Source of the DNA: Desulfobacterales bacterium
GTDB taxonomy: Bacteria; Desulfobacterota; Desulfobacteria; Desulfobacterales; Desulfobacteraceae
Direction of reading: 5' to 3'
NCBI GenBank assembly: GCA_022361315.1
Contig: JAKSBB010000707.1
Span: forward strand, 1-8,116
Length of the DNA: 8,116 nucleotides
In this document: piece by piece, positions 5,740-8,116 of the stretch
Layout of the letters: each line of letters opens with the position of its first letter
Position numbering within the stretch: position 1 is the stretch's first letter
Position numbers and translations under genes: made by a program
The notes under the pieces: generated by a model
Databases searched by the model: none
Seen by the model: only the letters and a program-made list of their open reading frames with translations
Told to the model about the DNA's origin: nothing

Positions 5740-6408
5740 CTACGGATCCAATATGAAATCCGTAATATATATATTCTCTCTCATCTCCCTTTCCAGAGTG
5801 GTACATTCCGTCGTACCCGAATGATGGTGTCCCGGGAAAATCCGCGTTTGCGGCGGCAGGGGGAGAATCCTGTCCCGGATGGAGGAGATCATGAGGTCAA
5901 GGTCTCCCCCCGGCAGATCCGTCCGGCCGGCTTCTCCCACAAAGAGGGTGTCTCCTGAGTACAGGCGGTCTCCCCATAACAGACAGGATGATCCCGGGGT
6001 ATGACCGGGGGTGTGAATCAAGGAGGCGCTCTGGCGGCCAAACCCGATCTCATCCCCATGTTCCAGGGCAATATCCGCAGTATGGGGCGGCGGCAGCCCT
6101 ACGGTTTTCCGGGTGGCGGCCCTGATCTCCGGGTCACGGAAAAATTCATCGTCAGCCCTGTGGAGGCAGTAAGGAATATCCCAAATGCGCTGAAACGATT
6201 CACACTCAAAAAATTGATCGGCATGGCCGTGGGTGAGCAACAGACTTACCGGGGTCAGCGCCCGGGCTTTCAGAAAATCTGCCAGCACCTCCGCGGATCC
6301 TCCGGGATCAATCACCAGGCACTGCCGGGTTTCCTGACACACCAGTATATAGGTGTTCAGATTATAGGGACCGGACATAATCCGGTGCATGTCGATTGGT
6401 TCAGGCAT
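5740..6408 (-). CDS. Metallo-beta-lactamase-fold hydrolase (glyoxalase II / GloC-like) with altered metal motif
   Basis: The protein has 222 residues from the ATG at 6408, which has GGAG (complement 6415-6418) six bases upstream. An alternative ATG at 6453 overlaps the receiver stop (ATGA) and would add 15 residues that do not look like domain sequence. The fold is clear: NLNTYIL, VIDPGG, the metal loop LTHGHADQ, HTPGHTPGSSCLLWGDRLYSGDTLF, GRTDLPGGD and FPGHHH, in the order of small hydroxyacylglutathione-hydrolase-like enzymes (GloC/YcbL group). Those cleave S-lactoylglutathione or other thioesters with two metals. The metal loop normally reads THxHxDH; here the last His is Gln (CAA, complement 6214-6216), a ligand of the second metal. 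The remaining ligands (two His of the loop, Asp, later His, Asp, His) are present. It may use one metal, a different metal or another substrate. It is translated right after the receiver gene. Confidence 0.85.
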   Translation of the reverse strand: MPEPIDMHRIMSGPYNLNTYILVCQETRQCLVIDPGGSAEVLADFLKARALTPVSLLLTHGHADQFFECESFQRIWDIPYCLHRADDEFFRDPEIRAATRKTVGLPPPHTADIALEHGDEIGFGRQSASLIHTPGHTPGSSCLLWGDRLYSGDTLFVGEAGRTDLPGGDLDLMISSIRDRILPLPPQTRIFPGHHHSGTTECTTLEREMRENIYITDFILDP

Positions 6409-6449
6409 GGGCGTCTCCGGGGTGGCGGTGTGATATCCGAAGCCGGCGT

Positions 6450-6827
6450 TCATTCCGGGCCGGCCAACAGTTCATCCATAACTGCATATAACTCATTGGG
6501 AAGAAAAGGTTTTTTAAGAAACCGGCAACGGCGATCCTTCAACTGCTCCTCCATGGTCTTCTCCGGCACAAGCCCTGAAATCAGAATTACGGGCAGGGTC
6601 CGGAACCTGGGTGGCCCGTTCCGCAGAATCTGCATCACATCCCTGCCGTCACTGGCCGGCATGGAAATATCGGAAATCAGCATAACGGCTTCGGGATGGG
6701 CCCGCAACGCATCCAGGGCATCATCTCCATTGGAAAATTCCAGGCACGCATCACCGCGGTCCTCAAGAATGTCCTTTACAAATTCCCTTACGTCCCTGTC
6801 ATCATCTGCCAGTACAATTAATGCCAT
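6450..6827 (-). CDS. Single-domain response regulator (CheY-like receiver)
   Basis: This is a 125-residue stand-alone receiver with no output domain. It has the acidic cluster ADDDRD near the N-terminus, the phospho-acceptor Asp in LISDISMP (residue 53 from the ATG at 6827), the conserved Ser of VILISG, and the Lys of FLKKPF, so it should take phosphate from a histidine kinase and pass the signal by protein contact. I choose the ATG at 6827 because AGGA (complement 6835-6838) is seven bases upstream. The ATG two codons earlier (6833) is only one base from it. Its stop codon overlaps an ATG of the hydrolase frame, and the HD-GYP gene follows. It is first behind the promoter at 6895-6924. A partner such as the HD-GYP protein or an unlinked kinase is inference; no kinase is in the window. 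Confidence 0.9.
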   Translation of the reverse strand: MALIVLADDDRDVREFVKDILEDRGDACLEFSNGDDALDALRAHPEAVMLISDISMPASDGRDVMQILRNGPPRFRTLPVILISGLVPEKTMEEQLKDRRCRFLKKPFLPNELYAVMDELLAGPE

Positions 6828-6894
6828 AGACATATCCTAGTCCAAAGAAATGAGTTGCTGGTCAGGTGTTTTTGGTTCGGAAAGTACGATTTTT

Positions 6895-6924
6895 ATTATT
6901 ATTCAGATGACCCGTCTCTGTCAA
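6895..6924 (-). promoter_or_regulatory. Sigma70-like promoter of the receiver-hydrolase-HD-GYP genes
   Basis: On the minus strand a perfect TTGACA (complement 6919-6924) is followed after 18 bases by AATAAT (complement 6895-6900, five of six consensus bases). The same hexamer recurs three bases closer to the -35. Transcription would start near 6888, leaving a leader of about 60 bases before the receiver start. This is the best consensus promoter in the window. Confidence 0.62.
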
Positions 6925-6950
6925 CCTGATGGAGAGATCCGTTGAGAGAA

Positions 6951-6968
6951 GCCGGCAGAAAAACCGGC
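6951..6968 (-). terminator. Small hairpin right after the lipoprotein stop, possible weak terminator
   Basis: On the minus strand GCCGG-TTTTTCTG-CCGGC follows the lipoprotein TAG at once and is followed by TTCTCTC. The stem has only 5 bp, so this is a weak candidate. Its position between the lipoprotein gene and the next promoter (6895-6924) fits a transcription unit boundary. Confidence 0.4.
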
Positions 6969-6969
6969 C

Positions 6970-7713
6970 CTAAAAGGAAAGCGTCTTTCTGATCAGCATC
7001 GGTTCATAGCCGAATACGGCATTGAGATGGTGAAGCAGGGCATGCTGCCCCTCATTTCTCCATTTTTTTGTAATCTCATTACCGGCATGCCGGTATGCGG
7101 AAAGCTTCTGCCGGACATCTTCGGATAATTCTTGGGATGGCGGTAACGTCTCAATGATCAGTCCGAGCCAAAATGCACTGAATCCCATAATGAATGCCGG
7201 CCAACGCCTTTTAATCTCCGGAGACCAGTTCGGGTCGCTGGTATCACCGATACCCGGACGAAGCGGATTTGCCGGATCATCGAGAATGGTCTTTTGTACA
7301 ATACCGGCCGTTACAGCCTTCTGCAGCACCTCACTTTTTTCCAGGGCGCCAAAGACGGAAGAGGCCGTTGCCGGACTGCCGTAAAAAAGAAACGAAAACT
7401 GATGACCGGCAGCATCACGGGCCGCCCGCCGGTGAAAGCGCCAAAAGGAAATTTTGTCCCCGAATTGAGACAATACCGGCGCAACCACGGCATGGGCAAG
7501 CAAAAGATCGACAGCACCGTCCGGCCTTTCCCCGTCAGGCCAAACAATCTTAAACCTGCATTTCCACCAGAAGGCGTCTTCAAGGAATTTAATTTCATGG
7601 GGGTAATTATGGGATGCGCCGGGACCTACCGCATGTTTTGGGCCCCCGCATCCATAAGTCACCATCAAAATTAAGAAAATCATTCCCGGTATTTTTAAAA
7701 TTGATCGGACCAT
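6970..7713 (-). CDS. Predicted lipoprotein of unknown function
   Basis: I do not recognise this 247-residue protein. It begins with a positive N-terminus (MVRSILK) and a hydrophobic stretch (IFLILMV) ending in TYGC, with Cys22 as the likely lipidated residue. The lipobox is loose because Tyr occupies the -2 position. Gly follows the Cys, so outer-membrane sorting is plausible, but that rule is not strict outside enterics. The mature part is rich in aromatic residues (AFWWKCRFKIVW, ISFWRFHRRAAR, FSAFWLGLIIETLP). The last of these is hydrophobic enough to be a buried helix or a membrane contact. No catalytic motif is evident. The ATG at 7713 has GGGGA six bases upstream. It lies 33 bp after the ferredoxin-like gene on the same strand, so the two may be co-transcribed. 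Confidence 0.78.
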   Translation of the reverse strand: MVRSILKIPGMIFLILMVTYGCGGPKHAVGPGASHNYPHEIKFLEDAFWWKCRFKIVWPDGERPDGAVDLLLAHAVVAPVLSQFGDKISFWRFHRRAARDAAGHQFSFLFYGSPATASSVFGALEKSEVLQKAVTAGIVQKTILDDPANPLRPGIGDTSDPNWSPEIKRRWPAFIMGFSAFWLGLIIETLPPSQELSEDVRQKLSAYRHAGNEITKKWRNEGQHALLHHLNAVFGYEPMLIRKTLSF

Positions 7714-7746
7714 TCGTTATCCCCGGCATCAAGTTCATGCACTTGA

Positions 7747-8116
7747 TTATTCGTTTCTTGTCATCTTCAGTGGTTTAAAACTGGGCTCGTGATAGGTATT
7801 TTTGCCTTTTATACTGCCACCGCCTTTTTGAAAGATAGCCTGCTTCGGACAATAATTAACACAGCGCATGCATTGTTCACAGGTGTTCAGCCATACGGGC
7901 CGCCCTTCGATGATCCGAATGCTGCCTGTGGGACAGATTTTTTCGCACAACCCGCAGGTATCACAGGTCTCATCCGTTCTGAAGTCTCTCCAGAGATTCG
8001 TAACACCCAGCCATTTGAACAGGTAATGGTCTTTGTAAAAACCAAACTTGGTGTATGTCGGAGGATAATTGAAAATATGGTGATGAGTTTCGCCATTTAA
8101 AAAATATCCTGCACGA
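7747..8116 (-). CDS. C-terminal part of an EFR1-like ferredoxin protein with two [4Fe-4S] clusters; N-terminus cut by the window
   Basis: The frame is open from the right edge to the TAA at 7747-7749 (about 122 residues). It has two full bacterial-type cluster motifs: CDTCGLCEKICP (Cys codons between 7965 and 7933) and CEQCMRCVNYCP (between 7881 and 7849), joined by a GRPVW segment and ending with a YHEPSFKP tail. That arrangement and tail match EFR1-type proteins, in which an N-terminal flavodoxin-like domain precedes a C-terminal two-cluster ferredoxin. The flavodoxin part would lie beyond base 8116 and is not seen, so EFR1 is an inference. Such a protein would carry low-potential electrons in the cytoplasm under anaerobic conditions. 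The TTG at 7950 lies inside the first cluster and cannot be the start. The lipoprotein gene follows 33 bp downstream. Confidence 0.85.
   Translation of the reverse strand, partial: RAGYFLNGETHHHIFNYPPTYTKFGFYKDHYLFKWLGVTNLWRDFRTDETCDTCGLCEKICPTGSIRIIEGRPVWLNTCEQCMRCVNYCPKQAIFQKGGGSIKGKNTYHEPSFKPLKMTRNE

Noticed and set aside
6001..6840. A 279-codon plus-strand open frame antisense to the receiver and hydrolase genes
   Set aside because: Its translation has no recognisable domain, and both opposite-strand genes have full family motifs and good ribosome sites. GC-rich coding DNA often leaves the opposite strand open.
7728..7747. Inverted repeat ATCAAGT-TCATGC-ACTTGAT between the ferredoxin-like and lipoprotein genes
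   Set aside because: The stem is only 7 bp and AT-rich, overlaps the ferredoxin stop codon and has no T-run, so I do not call it a terminator or operator.
7887..8096. A 69-codon minus-strand frame overlapping the ferredoxin region
   Set aside because: It is out of frame with the cluster motifs. The frame with two complete Cys4 motifs is open to the window edge and explains the region.

Overview
This window looks like chromosomal DNA of an anaerobic or facultatively anaerobic Gram-negative bacterium. A Desulfobacterota (former Deltaproteobacteria) sulfate reducer is my best guess. The clues are a lipoprotein signal and a periplasmic binding protein, an EFR1-type ferredoxin, dense REC/GGDEF/HD-GYP signalling, an NRPS/PKS-type thioesterase and moderately high GC. 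This is inference from gene style only; there is no rRNA or other phylogenetic marker.

Layout, left to right. (1) 1-597 (+): the C-terminal end of a thioesterase domain, probably the last domain of an NRPS/PKS protein. A degenerate 14-bp tandem repeat runs through its stop codon. (2) 697-1614 (+): a REC-GGDEF diguanylate cyclase with a short GC hairpin just before its ribosome binding site. (3) 1645-2379 (-): a secreted family-3 solute-binding protein, convergent with the cyclase. (4) 2380-2603: a divergent, AT-rich promoter region with a 24-bp interrupted palindrome that is a good operator candidate for the next gene. (5) 2604-4412 (+): a compact MarR regulator - pirin - nitroreductase operon that looks like a redox or electrophile-stress cassette. 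(6) 4445-4476: a 14-bp-stem hairpin between convergent genes. (7) 6827 down to 4484 (-): single-domain response regulator, metallo-beta-lactamase-fold hydrolase and GAF-HD-GYP phosphodiesterase in a row, with a clear sigma70-like promoter in front of the response regulator. (8) 7713-6970 (-): an unrecognised lipoprotein. (9) 8116-7747 (-): the C-terminal 2x[4Fe-4S] part of an EFR1-like flavodoxin/ferredoxin protein that continues past the right edge.

How the genes may work together: the window holds both a c-di-GMP synthase (REC-GGDEF, with GGEEF active site and RxxD inhibitory site) and a c-di-GMP hydrolase (GAF-HD-GYP), about 2.9 kb apart and in convergent orientation, plus a stand-alone receiver. 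The MarR-pirin-nitroreductase set lies between them and has its own promoter. I see no mobile element, CRISPR array, tRNA or rRNA. Most of the window is recognisable families. The less ordinary points are the Asp-to-Gly change in the thioesterase triad position, the His-to-Gln change in the hydrolase metal motif, the 14-bp repeat, and the receiver-hydrolase-HD-GYP arrangement.
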